The notes beneath the pieces were generated by a model that saw nothing but the letters and a program-made list of their open reading frames with translations, ran no database searches and had not been told where the DNA came from. The translations under genes were made by a program, and so were the position numbers. From Streptomyces fulvoviolaceus (GTDB lineage: Bacteria; Actinomycetota; Actinomycetes; Streptomycetales; Streptomycetaceae), in assembly GCF_000718165.1 (NCBI RefSeq), contig NZ_JOEY01000021.1, positions 1 to 64,000 of the forward strand: 64,000 nt of DNA. The letters are read 5' to 3'. Of the stretch, positions 34,778-44,276 are shown piece by piece (position 1 is the first letter of the stretch; every line of letters starts with the position of its first letter).

Positions 34778-36325
34778 TCAGCCGAGGCCCGGACCCGCCG
34801 TGCCGGCCAGTGCCTCCAGGTCGCTCTTGCGGACCCTGATCACCAACCAGGCGGTGGCCAGCGCGAGTACGGCCATCGCCGCGGCCGCGATGAAGCCGGT
34901 GGAGATGCCCTGGGCGAGCACCTCGTGCCCCCAAGGGGACGGCAGCTGTTGCGTCTTGGCGAACTCCGCCTTCTGTTCCGCCGAACCGTCGGCGAGGAAG
35001 TTCGGCATCTGCTTCTCCGCCTCGTCCTTGCTGGCCGATCCGAACACCGAGGTCAGGATGGACAGACCGAGCGAACCGCCCACCTGCTGCGTCGCGTTGA
35101 GCAGGCCGGACGCGGCCCCTGCCTCGTGTTGGGCGACTCCGGAGACCGCGGTGACGGTCAGCGTCACGAAGTTCAGGCCCATACCGAAGCCGAACACCAG
35201 CATCGGCCCGAGGACTCCGCCCACGTACGAGCTGTCGGAACTGATGAGGGCCTGCCAGCCCAGTCCGATCACGGCGAGCGCGGAGCCCGCGAGCATGAAT
35301 GGCTTGGGACCGAGCACCGGAAGGAACCGTTGCGACAGCCCCGCGCCGGCGGCGATCACGACCGTCACGGGGAGGAAGGCGAGACCGGCCTTGATCGGGC
35401 TGTACCCCAGCACGTTCTGCACGAAGAGCACGATGTAGAAGAACATGCCGAACATCGCCGCGGCGAGGCTCAGCATGATCACATACGTGCCCGAGCGGTT
35501 GCGGTCGGCGAACATCCTGAGCGGGGTGATCGGCTCCTTGGCGCGCGATTCGATGAACGCGAAGGCCAGCAGCAGCACCACGGCGGCACCGAAGGATCCG
35601 ATGGCCAGGCTGTCCCGCCAACCCTCGTCCGCGGCGCGGATGAAGCCATAGACCAGCAGGGCCATGCCTGCCGTCGAGGTCATCGCGCCCGCGATGTCGA
35701 ACCGGCCCTTGTGCCGCTCGGAGTCGCTGATGTACAGCGGTGTGAGCACGGCGATCAGCACGCCGATCGGCACGTTGACGAAGAGCACCCACCGCCAGTC
35801 CAGCCATTCGGTGAGCATGCCGCCCGCGAGCAGGCCGATGGCACCGCCGCCTGCGGAGACGGCGGCGAAGACGCCGAAGGCCCGGTTCCGCTCGGGTCCT
35901 TCGGGGAACGTCGTGGTGATGAGCGCCAGCGAGGTGGGCGATGCGATCGCGCCCCCCACGCCCTGAAGGACGCGTGCAGCCAGCAGTTGCCAGGGCTCCT
36001 GGGCGAGTCCGCCGAGCAGCGAGGCGAAGGTGAACAGGAGGATGCCGGTCATGAAGACCCGGCGGCGACCGAGGATGTCACCTGCCCGGCCGCCGAGAAG
36101 CAGCAGGCCGCCGAAGGTGAGCGTGTAGGCGCTGACGACCCAGGTGAGGTCGGTCGTGCTGAACTTGAGCGCTTCTTGAATGTGCGGGAGGGCGATGTTC
36201 ACAATCGTCGCGTCGAGTACCACCATGAGTTGGCAGGCCGCGATGACGGTGAGCGCGATGCCGGGATGTCCCTCCCGGCGGGCCGCACCTGGTTTCTGGT
36301 CCTTAATCAACTGAGAGGTTGTCAC
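34778..36325 (-). CDS. DHA2-family MFS drug transporter
   Basis: A 515-residue multidrug efflux antiporter with 14 predicted transmembrane segments. The DHA2 signature is LDATIVNIALPHIQEALKFS. Motif A-like GGRAGDILGRRRVFMTG and RVLQGVGGAIASPTSLALI follow. Export would use the proton gradient. It is transcribed divergently from a TetR repressor with two palindromic operators between them, the standard layout of a substrate-inducible efflux pump. ATG 36325. Confidence 0.94.
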   Translation of the reverse strand: MTTSQLIKDQKPGAARREGHPGIALTVIAACQLMVVLDATIVNIALPHIQEALKFSTTDLTWVVSAYTLTFGGLLLLGGRAGDILGRRRVFMTGILLFTFASLLGGLAQEPWQLLAARVLQGVGGAIASPTSLALITTTFPEGPERNRAFGVFAAVSAGGGAIGLLAGGMLTEWLDWRWVLFVNVPIGVLIAVLTPLYISDSERHKGRFDIAGAMTSTAGMALLVYGFIRAADEGWRDSLAIGSFGAAVVLLLAFAFIESRAKEPITPLRMFADRNRSGTYVIMLSLAAAMFGMFFYIVLFVQNVLGYSPIKAGLAFLPVTVVIAAGAGLSQRFLPVLGPKPFMLAGSALAVIGLGWQALISSDSSYVGGVLGPMLVFGFGMGLNFVTLTVTAVSGVAQHEAGAASGLLNATQQVGGSLGLSILTSVFGSASKDEAEKQMPNFLADGSAEQKAEFAKTQQLPSPWGHEVLAQGISTGFIAAAAMAVLALATAWLVIRVRKSDLEALAGTAGPGLG

Positions 36326-36348
36326 TATGGGTCCCCCACAAGTGCGTT

Positions 36349-36368
36349 AGTGAACGATCGCGTTCACT
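36349..36368. promoter_or_regulatory. TetR operator 1
   Basis: AGTGAACGATCGCGTTCACT: 8-bp arms AGTGAACG / CGTTCACT around a 4-bp centre. It starts 23 bp upstream of the MFS start codon, so a bound repressor would block MFS transcription. Confidence 0.8.
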
Positions 36369-36396
36369 GTCGCGTCAACCGTAGTGAGTCCCCACT

Positions 36397-36416
36397 AGTG
36401 AACGCAAGCGTTCACT
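36397..36416. promoter_or_regulatory. TetR operator 2
   Basis: AGTGAACGCAAGCGTTCACT: the same 8-bp arms as operator 1, with centres 48 bp apart. It lies about 97 bp before the TetR start and could mediate autoregulation. Confidence 0.8.
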
Positions 36417-36512
36417 TACGTCGTTGTCGCGTGGCGTGTCCCCCCGTGTCGCCGCGCGGTACGTCCCCCATCCCCGGAATCCCCGCTTCCTCTGTTCGCT
36501 GGAGACAGTCAG

Positions 36513-37136
36513 ATGGTTACCTCGCGCTGGACGGCCGCCCCCGCTCAGACGGCCTCCCTCCGTCGACGCGGCGCCGTGCTCGAGCATGCGATCCTCGACG
36601 CCGCGCTGGAGCAGCTCAGCACGGTCGGTTGGAACGGCCTCACGATGGAGGGCGTCGCCGCCGGCGCCCAGACGGGCAAGGCGGCGGTCTACCGTCGTTG
36701 GCCGTCCAAGGAGGACCTCGTCGCGGACGCGCTGCAGGCCGGACTGCCGCGCTTCGAGGAGGCGCCGGATCTGGGTGGCGTGCGTGAGGATCTGCTCGAG
36801 TTGTGCCGGCAGGCGCGTGAGGCGATGTTCTCGCGCCCCGGATTCGCGCTGCGCGCGGTAATTCACGAGTGCGATCCAATCCAGGCGGAACGCTTCCATG
36901 CCGTGATCTTCGAAGGGGTCGTGGAGCCCACCGTCAAGCTGCTCCGCGAGGTCATCACCCGTGGAATCGAGCGGGGCGAGGTGCGATCCGATGCGGCGAA
37001 CAGCTATGTCTTCGACGCCATCCCCGCCATGATGATGTACCGATCGAAGATGCGCGCATGCGAATGGAGCGATCTGGATCTCCAGGAGATGATCGACCAG
37101 TTGGTGCTTCCGCTGCTGCGCCCGAGCGGTGTGTGA
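36513..37136 (+). CDS. TetR/AcrR-family transcriptional repressor
   Basis: A 207-residue regulator. The N-terminal TetR helix-turn-helix is visible: ILDAALEQLSTVGWNGLTME … GKAAVYRRWPSKEDLVADAL. The C-terminal ligand domain resembles TetR_C_16-type members (LCRQAREAMFSRPGFALRAV). It probably controls the divergent MFS pump through the two palindromes. ATG 36513. Confidence 0.92.
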   Translation: MVTSRWTAAPAQTASLRRRGAVLEHAILDAALEQLSTVGWNGLTMEGVAAGAQTGKAAVYRRWPSKEDLVADALQAGLPRFEEAPDLGGVREDLLELCRQAREAMFSRPGFALRAVIHECDPIQAERFHAVIFEGVVEPTVKLLREVITRGIERGEVRSDAANSYVFDAIPAMMMYRSKMRACEWSDLDLQEMIDQLVLPLLRPSGV

Positions 37137-37218
37137 TCGAGGGTCGTGGGGCTCCTGACGCGACTCGGGGAAACCGGGGTGTCGCAGCGTGATCCAGGCG
37201 GCGTACGCTAAGGGCGCC

Positions 37219-37920
37219 ATGCCGTACGAACCACCCACACACGCCGTCGAGCGCTCCCTCCGCGCCACGACCGGAGCGAAGATCATTGCCGGTGTCGACG
37301 AGGTGGGGCGCGGCGCGTGGGCCGGCCCCGTCACCGTCTGCGCGGCGATCACCGGACTTCGCCGGCCTCCCGAAGGTCTCACCGACTCCAAGCTGCTCAC
37401 GGTCAAGCGGCGCACCGAGCTTGCCGGGATATTGCAGACCTGGGTGACGTCGTACGCCCTCGGGCACTCCTCCCCGGAGGAGATCGACGATCTCGGCATG
37501 ACAGCCGCGCTGCGCCTCGCGGCGGTGCGTGCCCTGGAGTCCCTGCCGGTCCGCCCCGACGCGGTGATCCTCGACGGGAAGCACGACTATCTCGGAGCGC
37601 CCTGGCAGGTCCGTACGGTCATCAAGGGGGACCAGTCGTGTGTGGCGGTCGCGGCGGCTTCGGTGATCGCCAAGGTTCAGCGCGACAAAATGATGGCCGA
37701 ACTGGGTATCGACCATGCAGACTTCGCTTTTGCGGCCAACGCCGGGTATCCCTCGCCCGTTCACAAGGCCGCGCTGGAGGTGCGGGGCCCCACTCCGTAT
37801 CACCGGTTGTCGTGGGCGTATCTTGATGCGCTGCCCCAGTGGCGGCACCTCAAGAAGGCCCGCAGCTGGGCGGAGGGAAGCGTTCCGGCGATCGAAGGTC
37901 AGCTCGGCTTCGATTTCTGA
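37219..37920 (+). CDS. rnhB: Ribonuclease HII
   Basis: Cleaves RNA in RNA/DNA hybrids and removes single ribonucleotides. The 233-residue protein has the catalytic motifs [29 protein letters not shown] and [16 protein letters not shown] 37219, with AAGGG 6 bp upstream, is preferred over GTG 37189 (243 aa). Confidence 0.96.
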   Translation: MPYEPPTHAVERSLRATTGAKIIAGVDEVGRGAWAGPVTVCAAITGLRRPPEGLTDSKLLTVKRRTELAGILQTWVTSYALGHSSPEEIDDLGMTAALRLAAVRALESLPVRPDAVILDGKHDYLGAPWQVRTVIKGDQSCVAVAAASVIAKVQRDKMMAELGIDHADFAFAANAGYPSPVHKAALEVRGPTPYHRLSWAYLDALPQWRHLKKARSWAEGSVPAIEGQLGFDF

Positions 37921-37988
37921 CGATCCCGCTCGCACTCATGTGCCACCCGCTGACGCGAGCCGTGCCAACGTTTGATAAATATCAGCTC

Positions 37989-38636
37989 ATGCCTCTCATT
38001 CCCGAGGAGCCTCAGATTCACGAGAGTGCCCAGGGTCCCCGCGCCACTCCGGCCAGCGGCCGCACCGCGCCGACCCCTCGCCCCGTACCCGGCCCCCGCC
38101 CTGCGGCCCCGCCGCGCCCCGGTCGTCACGGCCCACTGCGGCCCGCGCCGCCGGTGCAACGCGCGCCGCGTGATGTGGCCGTGGCTCAGCCCGGACCGTC
38201 GGGCCCTGATGCCCCTGCTGCCTCCGCTTCGGCTCCGGCTTCGGCGACCCCGCAGATCCAGCTGATCCCGGCCTCGGCCGAGGGTGCGCTCGACGCTGCC
38301 GAGGAAGCCGTCGACCTGCTGCTGGATTCGGGTCGTGCCCCCGGTGACGTGCTGGTGATCACCACCGGCGAACACCACCCGTGGGCCGCCCACGAACTGT
38401 CCTTCGGCGAAGCCGCCTACTGGGCGCAGCACGAGGCGGGCGACGACGTCTTTTACGCGGACGCCGCCGTGGCCTCCCGTGCCGCGTCCCGTCCCGTGGT
38501 CGTGGTCGCCGTCAACGGAGGCCCCGCCGCCGCTGCCGCCGACGCCCTTCCGCTGGCCCTGGCCAGAGCCGGTGCCCTGTTGATCGTCTGCGGCGACCCG
38601 CAGCAGATCAACTCGGTACTGGGCGCAGGCGTCTGA
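37989..38636 (+). CDS. Stand-alone helicase-C-terminus-like protein
   Basis: A 215-residue protein. Residues 1-90 are Pro/Ala/Arg-rich and probably disordered. Residues about 95-215 (VLVITTGEHHPWAAHELSFG … RPVVVVAVNGG … LARAGALLIVCGDPQQ) resemble the C-terminal domain of UvrD-like superfamily 1 helicases, where a RPVVVLAVNG block and a LLVVCGDP block occur. No Walker A or helicase N-terminal domain is present. Function unknown; it may be a regulatory or scaffold protein. Confidence 0.65.
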   Translation: MPLIPEEPQIHESAQGPRATPASGRTAPTPRPVPGPRPAAPPRPGRHGPLRPAPPVQRAPRDVAVAQPGPSGPDAPAASASAPASATPQIQLIPASAEGALDAAEEAVDLLLDSGRAPGDVLVITTGEHHPWAAHELSFGEAAYWAQHEAGDDVFYADAAVASRAASRPVVVVAVNGGPAAAAADALPLALARAGALLIVCGDPQQINSVLGAGV

Positions 38637-38678
38637 GTCAGGTCAGGTACGTCCGAGGGGACGCCGGCGGGTGACGAG

Positions 38679-38700
38679 AGGTGCCGCTGTGGCGGCACCT
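38679..38700. terminator. Terminator between convergent genes
   Basis: AGGTGCCGC and GCGGCACCT with a 4-nt loop (TGTG), 43 bp after the helicase-like gene. It may serve both convergent genes. The remaining spacer to 38871 shows no gene. Confidence 0.75.
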
Positions 38701-38871
38701 GCACGGCGGACATTCCGGCGTGCGCGCATGTGCACGGGCGCCCTGTTCGCCGGTGTGGTGCCGAGGTCCGCTTTCCCGCGGCTTCGGTGCGTGCGTTGTG
38801 TGCCGAAAGGCGTCGTAGCCGTACGACACAGGGACGTACGGCCAGGAGTTACGACGCTCGGTCGATGCGTG

Positions 38872-39507
38872 TCAGCGGGCCGCCGCGCGGCGCAGGACGT
38901 CCGAGGCGGCACCGCCGGTGCGCGGTAGCGGGGGCGGCGCCTCGGACAGGCCGAAGGGCTCCGGCGCGGAGTCCGAGTTGGGGCGGCGTCCGCCCCGGCC
39001 CTCACCGAGGACCTGCCAGCCGTCCCGGGTCAGCGTGATGTACGCCCCGCAGCGCAGCCCGTGCAGGGTGCAGGCGTCACGCAGGCCCCACATCCATGCT
39101 CCGTCCTCCTCCGTCCAACGCGCGTCGCCCTCACGGCAGTAGAGCAGCACGGCGGTGCGGACCGGGGTGCGGCGCCGCAGATCGTGCGGGATCACCCGAC
39201 GCAACTGGGCGAGCAGTGCGTTGCGGAACATCCAGCCGTCGGCCGGGGCCGGACGGCGAGCGAACGAGGCGCTTGCCTGCAGGCGTTCGTCCGGGTCGAG
39301 GACCGCCACGATCGCGGTCGCCGGTTTGGGGCGGTGCCGGGAGTGCAGCCCGCTGACTACCTCGCGAGGGTTGCGCAGCAGGGGGATACCGGCTGCGGCC
39401 CACTCGGAGGGCTCGAGCAGGCGGGCCAGAGGGTTGGAGGATGCGGCGGACAGATCGGCTGACGACGACGTGGACGCCGCGGAGGACGGAGCGAATCCGA
39501 AGGACAC
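38872..39507 (-). CDS. Conserved hypothetical protein (211 aa)
   Basis: A soluble protein: Ser-rich N-terminus, then RNPREVVSGLHSRHRPKPAT, AIVAVLDPDERL, MFRNALLAQLRRVIPHDLRR, VRTAVLLYCREGDARW and LHGLRCGAYITLTRDGWQVL. This suggests one alpha/beta domain. I do not recognise a family. It lies downstream of recQ on the same strand, separated by 294 bp that hold no obvious gene. Confidence 0.7.
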   Translation of the reverse strand: MSFGFAPSSAASTSSSADLSAASSNPLARLLEPSEWAAAGIPLLRNPREVVSGLHSRHRPKPATAIVAVLDPDERLQASASFARRPAPADGWMFRNALLAQLRRVIPHDLRRRTPVRTAVLLYCREGDARWTEEDGAWMWGLRDACTLHGLRCGAYITLTRDGWQVLGEGRGGRRPNSDSAPEPFGLSEAPPPLPRTGGAASDVLRRAAAR

Positions 39508-39801
39508 GGTCCTCCCTTCGGCTACGCGCCCACACTGCGGGCGGGGTCGGATTCGGGGGAGCGCACACCGCAGCAGAGCCCTACCGGACCACGGGCGAGC
39601 CGTGCGGGGAGCGGACTTCGATTCTTCCTGTCGAACTTGGTTGCGGCAACGAGCAATTGGGCCCGCCGACCCTAATCGGGCGGTTCGTGGCTTATATCCT
39701 TACCCACTGTTTTGCCGGGCGACGCGTGAGACCTCCGAGCGTGACACGTGGGACTTGGAAGCGCCACGTGCGCGTGGCGGCGCATCACGTTCGGTGCCTG
39801 T

Positions 39802-41973
39802 TCAGCCGCGTACGGCCAGCACCAGTGGCAACACCCCCTGCGCACCGGACCGCAGGAGCAGCCGGGCGGCGACCGCGAGGGTCCAGCCGGTCTCGGTCAT
39901 GTCGTCGACGAGCAGTACGGGGCCGTTCGCGGCCTGAAGCGCGTCCCGCAGTGCCGGAGGCACGGTGAGTGCTCCGTGCAGTGCACGGAGGCGTTGGGCG
40001 CTGTTGGAGCGGGGCACGGACAGGTCGTCGGAGTGGTCCGTGTACGCGAGTGAACCCAGCATCGGGAGACGGCCGACGGCGGAGATGCGGGCGCCGAGCG
40101 ACTGAATCAGCTGGGGCCGGGTGCGCGAGGGCATGACGACCACCCCTGTGGGGCGGGCCGGCGCGTCCGGAGCGCCGGATGCCCAGCCGTCCGGTGCCTT
40201 GGCCCAGTCGGCCAGCACTGTCACGACGGCGCTCGCCACGTCGTCGGGGGCGGGAGCGTCCGGGGCGTGCGGAGCGAGCAGTGGGCGGAGCCGGTTGCCC
40301 CACCCGATGTCGGACAGGCGCCCGAGCGCCCGGCCCGGGGTGGCCTGTTCGGCGGGCGGGATTCGGCCCTTGAGGTCGACGCCGATGGCCGGAAGCCCGG
40401 TCGGCCACATCCTGCGGGGCTCCACCACGACGCCGGCACGGGCGAGCGAGCCACCGGCGGTGTCCAGGGCGCCGGCGGAGACGTCGGCCGTGAAACGGGG
40501 TCCGGCGCAGTTGTCGCAGCGGCCGCAGGGCGCCGCCTGCTCGTCGTCCAGCTGCCGCCGTAGGAACTCCATGCGGCAGTCCTTGGCGGCGGCGTAGTCG
40601 CGCATGGCCTGCTGCTCGGTGGCGCGCTGCTTGGCGACCCAGGCGTAGCGCTCCGTGTCGTACGACCAAGGCGCGCCGGTGGAGACCCAGCCGCCCTTGA
40701 CGCGGTGGACGGCGCCGTCCACGTCGAGGACCTTGAGCATGGTCTCCAGGCGTGTGCGGTTCAGCTCCACCAGAGGTTCGAGCGCGGGCAGCGACAGCGG
40801 CCGGTCCGCGCGGGCGAGGATGTCGAGAGTGCGCCTCACCGCTTCTTCGGGTGGGAACGCGACAGAGGCGAAGTACGCCCAGATCGCCTCGTCCTCGCGG
40901 CCGGGCAGGAGCAGCACCTCGGCGTGTTCGACGCCGCGTCCGGCGCGGCCCACCTGCTGGTAGTAGGCGATGGGGGAGGAGGGCGAGCCCACGTGGATGA
41001 CAAAGCCCAGATCAGGCTTGTCGAACCCCATGCCGAGCGCGGAGGTGGCCACCAGCGCCTTGACGCGGTTCGCGAGGAGGGCTTCCTCGGCCTGCTGGCG
41101 CTCGGCGTTCTCCGTCTTGCCCGTGTACGAGGCGACGGTGTGCCCGCACTGTCGCAGGAAAGCGGTGATCTCCTCGGCGGCGGCCACGGTGAGGGTGTAG
41201 ATGATGCCGGAGCCCGGCAGGTCGTTCAGATGGTCGGCTAGCCAGGCCAGCCGGTGGGCCGCGTCGGGCAGTTGGAGCACGCCCAGGCTGAGACTCTCGC
41301 GGTCCAGCGGCCCGCGCAGGACCAACGCGTCCGAGCTGGTCCCCGTGCCCAGTTGCTCGGCCACGTCCGCGGTGACACGCGCGTTGGCGGTGGCCGTGGT
41401 CGCGAGCACCGGAACGCCGGCCGGCAGATCGGTGAGCATGGTGCGCAGCCGCCGGTAGTCGGGGCGGAAGTCGTGGCCCCAGTCGGAGATGCAGTGGGCC
41501 TCGTCGACGACGAGGAGTCCGGTGGCGGCGGACAGTTCGGGCAGTACGTTGTCGCGGAAGTCCGGGTTGTTGAGCCGCTCGGGGCTCACGAGCAGCACGT
41601 CCACCGTGCCCTCGGCGACCTCGGCCCGGATGGTCTCCCACTCCTCGGTGTTGGAGGAGTTGATGGTCCGGGCCCGGATGCCGGCGCGGGCGGCCGCCTC
41701 GACCTGGTTGCGCATGAGCGCGAGCAGCGGAGAGACGATCACGGTCGGGCCGGCGCCGCGCTCACGCAGCAGGGCGGTCGCCACGAAGTACACCGCGGAC
41801 TTGCCCCATCCCGTGCGCTGGACGACGAGGGCACGGCGCTTGTCCGCGACCAGTGCCTCGATGGCCCGCCACTGGTCCTCGCGCAGTCGCGCCGACCCGG
41901 TGTTGTCCCCGACCAGTCGGGCGAGGACCGTGTCGGCCGCCGTGCGAAGCTCCGCGTTGCTCGTGTGCGTCAT
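39802..41973 (-). CDS. recQ: RecQ-family helicase fused to a phosphoribosyltransferase-like domain
   Basis: A 723-residue protein. The helicase core (about residues 1-350) has RTGWGKSAVYF (Walker A), VDEAHCISDWGHDFRPDYRR, ATTATANARVT, MGFDKPDLGFVIHVGSPSSP, and YYQQVGRAGRG. A zinc-binding region follows (CRMEFLRRQLDDEQAAPCGR…CDNCAG). The C-terminal ~200 residues end in GPVLLVDDMTETGWTLAVAA, which matches the PRPP-binding loop of type I phosphoribosyltransferases. Ordinary RecQ proteins have an HRDC domain instead. ATG 41973 is chosen by spacing; ATG 41982 is possible. Confidence 0.9.
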   Translation of the reverse strand: MTHTSNAELRTAADTVLARLVGDNTGSARLREDQWRAIEALVADKRRALVVQRTGWGKSAVYFVATALLRERGAGPTVIVSPLLALMRNQVEAAARAGIRARTINSSNTEEWETIRAEVAEGTVDVLLVSPERLNNPDFRDNVLPELSAATGLLVVDEAHCISDWGHDFRPDYRRLRTMLTDLPAGVPVLATTATANARVTADVAEQLGTGTSSDALVLRGPLDRESLSLGVLQLPDAAHRLAWLADHLNDLPGSGIIYTLTVAAAEEITAFLRQCGHTVASYTGKTENAERQQAEEALLANRVKALVATSALGMGFDKPDLGFVIHVGSPSSPIAYYQQVGRAGRGVEHAEVLLLPGREDEAIWAYFASVAFPPEEAVRRTLDILARADRPLSLPALEPLVELNRTRLETMLKVLDVDGAVHRVKGGWVSTGAPWSYDTERYAWVAKQRATEQQAMRDYAAAKDCRMEFLRRQLDDEQAAPCGRCDNCAGPRFTADVSAGALDTAGGSLARAGVVVEPRRMWPTGLPAIGVDLKGRIPPAEQATPGRALGRLSDIGWGNRLRPLLAPHAPDAPAPDDVASAVVTVLADWAKAPDGWASGAPDAPARPTGVVVMPSRTRPQLIQSLGARISAVGRLPMLGSLAYTDHSDDLSVPRSNSAQRLRALHGALTVPPALRDALQAANGPVLLVDDMTETGWTLAVAARLLLRSGAQGVLPLVLAVRG

Positions 41974-42117
41974 GCGTCCCATACAACAGGACGCCTCTGA
42001 CAGTCGGGGCACACGCCGGACCGGCCGAGTCGACAGCCGACAGTGCGTTGATGTGGGCATGGTCGGACTTATCCACAGGTCGAAGCGGAACTTCGCAATC
42101 CGCGAGATCGTCGGCGC

Positions 42118-43731
42118 ATGACGAATCACAGCGAAACGACTGGATCCTCCGGGAACGGTGACATCGGCGGACGAGACGGGTGCGAGGAGCAGGACGGACT
42201 CGGCGGGGGCGACGGGCAGGCCGGGACCGGCGAGCACGTCGAATGCGTCACGTACGACGCACACGAGAGCGAGCACCAAGTCACCCTGCGCACCCCGTCC
42301 GAACTGGCCGACGCCCTGCCGTATCTGCTCGGGTACCGCCCCGAGGACAGCATCGTCCTGGTCGCCCTGCACGACCGGAGCGGACGCGGCCGGTTCGGGG
42401 GCCGGGCCCGGCTCGGTATTCCCACGAACAAGGACGACTGGGCCGCAGTGGCACGGCAGTTGGCCCACGGCCTGATCACCGGAAGCGAGCGCAGAGGAGC
42501 CAAGCCCGAGCAGATGGTCGCCTACCTCTGTCAGGAACCGGCGGCAGGCGAGTCCGGGAAGCAGATCATGGAGCGACTGGCTCCCCTGGCCGCGTTGCTG
42601 CGTACGGAGTGCGGCCGGCTCGATGTGCCCGTGATCGAGGCGCTGTGCATCTCCGACAGCCGATTCTGGTCCTACTGCTGCCCGAGCGAGGGATGCTGTC
42701 CCGTCGAGGGACTGCCGATGGGGCTGCCCGGCACCTCCGTGCTGGCCGCCGCGGCGACCTACGCCGGGCTGCAAGTCCGGGGCACACTGCGCGAGTTGCG
42801 GGCCAGGCTGCAGCCCTGGGAAACCGCAGCCGCGCTGGAACAGGAAGTCGCACTGGACGCGACGAGCATGGCGCTGGTCCCCAGGATGCTCGAGGGAACG
42901 AGCCGGCTGGATGTGGCCGAGGAGACGCTGGCGCTCGCCGAGCGGATCCTGGGTCGGTTCGCCGGAGCACCACCCGTCGCCGGCACCTTCCAGGCGGACC
43001 TGCGCGACGACGAACTGCTCGGACACGAAGAAGCTGCGGCCCTGATCCTCGGCCTGCAGGACCGAGTGACCCGCGACCGCGCGGCCGAGTGGATGGAGGC
43101 AGATGAGGCCTGCCTGGCCCTGCGGCTGTGGCGGGCGCTGGCCCGTCGTTGCGTCGGACCGTACGGCGAACACGCTGCGGCGCCGCTCACCCTGGCCGGC
43201 TGGGTCGCGTGGTCGGCAGGCGACGACATCGAGGCCAGGGAAGCCTTGGCCATGGCACTCGGCGCGGATCCCGGTTACCTTTTCGCCCGTCTCCTGCACC
43301 AGGCCTGCAACGAGGGACTGGATCCGGAGTCGATTCGTCTGTGTCTGCGCGCGGAACGCGACGGACGTGCACCGTCGGGGGCCGGACGAGCGCGCGACGA
43401 ACAGGAAGCCGAGGTGTCGGCGCAGCAGGACACGGCCGATGCAGGTGGGGCTCGGTCGGTGCCCTTGTCCGACACGGCCTCCCGCCGTCGACGGCGGACA
43501 CGTTCAGGCACTCGCCCCGACGCCCGCTCGCACCCCGCGGAGGCGGAAGGAGGACCGTCCGGAGCGGATGAATCCCGCCCCCGCACACGGGCGTCGGGCA
43601 GTACACGCCCCGCTCCTCAGCGGGCAGGAGGCACACGTTCGCGGACTTCGGGCAAGGAAGGCACGCGTCGGCGCGGGACCTGCTCCGGCGGCGCGCGGGC
43701 CGGGGGTGACGCTGTTGAGGGGGAGGGATGA
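42118..43731 (+). CDS. DUF4192-domain protein
   Basis: A 537-residue actinobacterial protein. The DUF4192 domain (about residues 45-390) shows LRTPSELADALPYLLGYRPE DSIVLVALHDRSGRGRFGGR, SRFWSYCCPSEGCCPVEG, and LAGWVAWSAGDDIEAREALA. The last ~140 residues are Arg/Ser/Thr-rich and low-complexity. It diverges from the recQ fusion across a 144-bp spacer. Function unknown. Confidence 0.85.
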   Translation: MTNHSETTGSSGNGDIGGRDGCEEQDGLGGGDGQAGTGEHVECVTYDAHESEHQVTLRTPSELADALPYLLGYRPEDSIVLVALHDRSGRGRFGGRARLGIPTNKDDWAAVARQLAHGLITGSERRGAKPEQMVAYLCQEPAAGESGKQIMERLAPLAALLRTECGRLDVPVIEALCISDSRFWSYCCPSEGCCPVEGLPMGLPGTSVLAAAATYAGLQVRGTLRELRARLQPWETAAALEQEVALDATSMALVPRMLEGTSRLDVAEETLALAERILGRFAGAPPVAGTFQADLRDDELLGHEEAAALILGLQDRVTRDRAAEWMEADEACLALRLWRALARRCVGPYGEHAAAPLTLAGWVAWSAGDDIEAREALAMALGADPGYLFARLLHQACNEGLDPESIRLCLRAERDGRAPSGAGRARDEQEAEVSAQQDTADAGGARSVPLSDTASRRRRRTRSGTRPDARSHPAEAEGGPSGADESRPRTRASGSTRPAPQRAGGTRSRTSGKEGTRRRGTCSGGARAGGDAVEGEG

Positions 43732-44111
43732 GCAGTTGTTGGGGGAGTAGTGGTCCCGTGTGGGAACGCGGTGCGCCGGAGTGGTCGGTCTTTCGTCGCC
43801 GGGGCGCTGATGGGGCGACGCGGGCGGTGGTCCGGTTCCTCAGGTCGGTCGGCGAGTGGGTGCGGCGTGAGGTCGGCCGCCGGTGGCCGGACAGTGGGCG
43901 AAGCCAGGGCACGGCGGCGGTCCCGGTCGCCGTCGGGGGTGCCTGCCGGCGCGCGGTCGATGGGTCGGCCAGGGACATCGCCGCACGCCGGGCAAAGGGT
44001 GGCGACCAGAGAGAGGCGACAGGCGTCGCGGACCGGCACGCCCAGCCGCGCGGCCATTCGGTCGGCTTCCGTACCCGCGGGCGTGACTCCGAAGAGGTCC
44101 GCCCCGTTCAC
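43617..44111 (-). CDS. Possible hypothetical protein on the minus strand
   Basis: Between the DUF4192 gene and the debranching-like gene, the minus strand has a frame whose start looks natural: GTG 44111, then VNGADLFGVTPAGTEADRMA, MAARLGVPVRDACRLSLVAT and LCPACGDVPGRP, with a CPAC pair. Third-position G/C is about 81 percent in its first 58 codons. The C-terminal half is Pro/Arg-rich and overlaps the 3' end of the DUF4192 gene. The same span is open on the plus strand from 43728. Confidence 0.35.
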   Translation of the reverse strand: MNGADLFGVTPAGTEADRMAARLGVPVRDACRLSLVATLCPACGDVPGRPIDRAPAGTPDGDRDRRRALASPTVRPPAADLTPHPLADRPEEPDHRPRRPISAPATKDRPLRRTAFPHGTTTPPTTAHPSPSTASPPARAPPEQVPRRRVPSLPEVRERVPPAR

Positions 44112-44276
44112 CTGAGTGGCGGAACGCCTGGACGGGCTGTGCCGCCGGACCACCCTTGTCCCTCAGGAGCCCCGCACCCGGCGCCGAACACGCCCGAGGC
44201 GCACAGAGCGCAGAGGAAGCGCCCCTTGCACCAGCCGACGCCGCCCTCCGCCGCCGACGACCGTCCAGCCCTCGAC

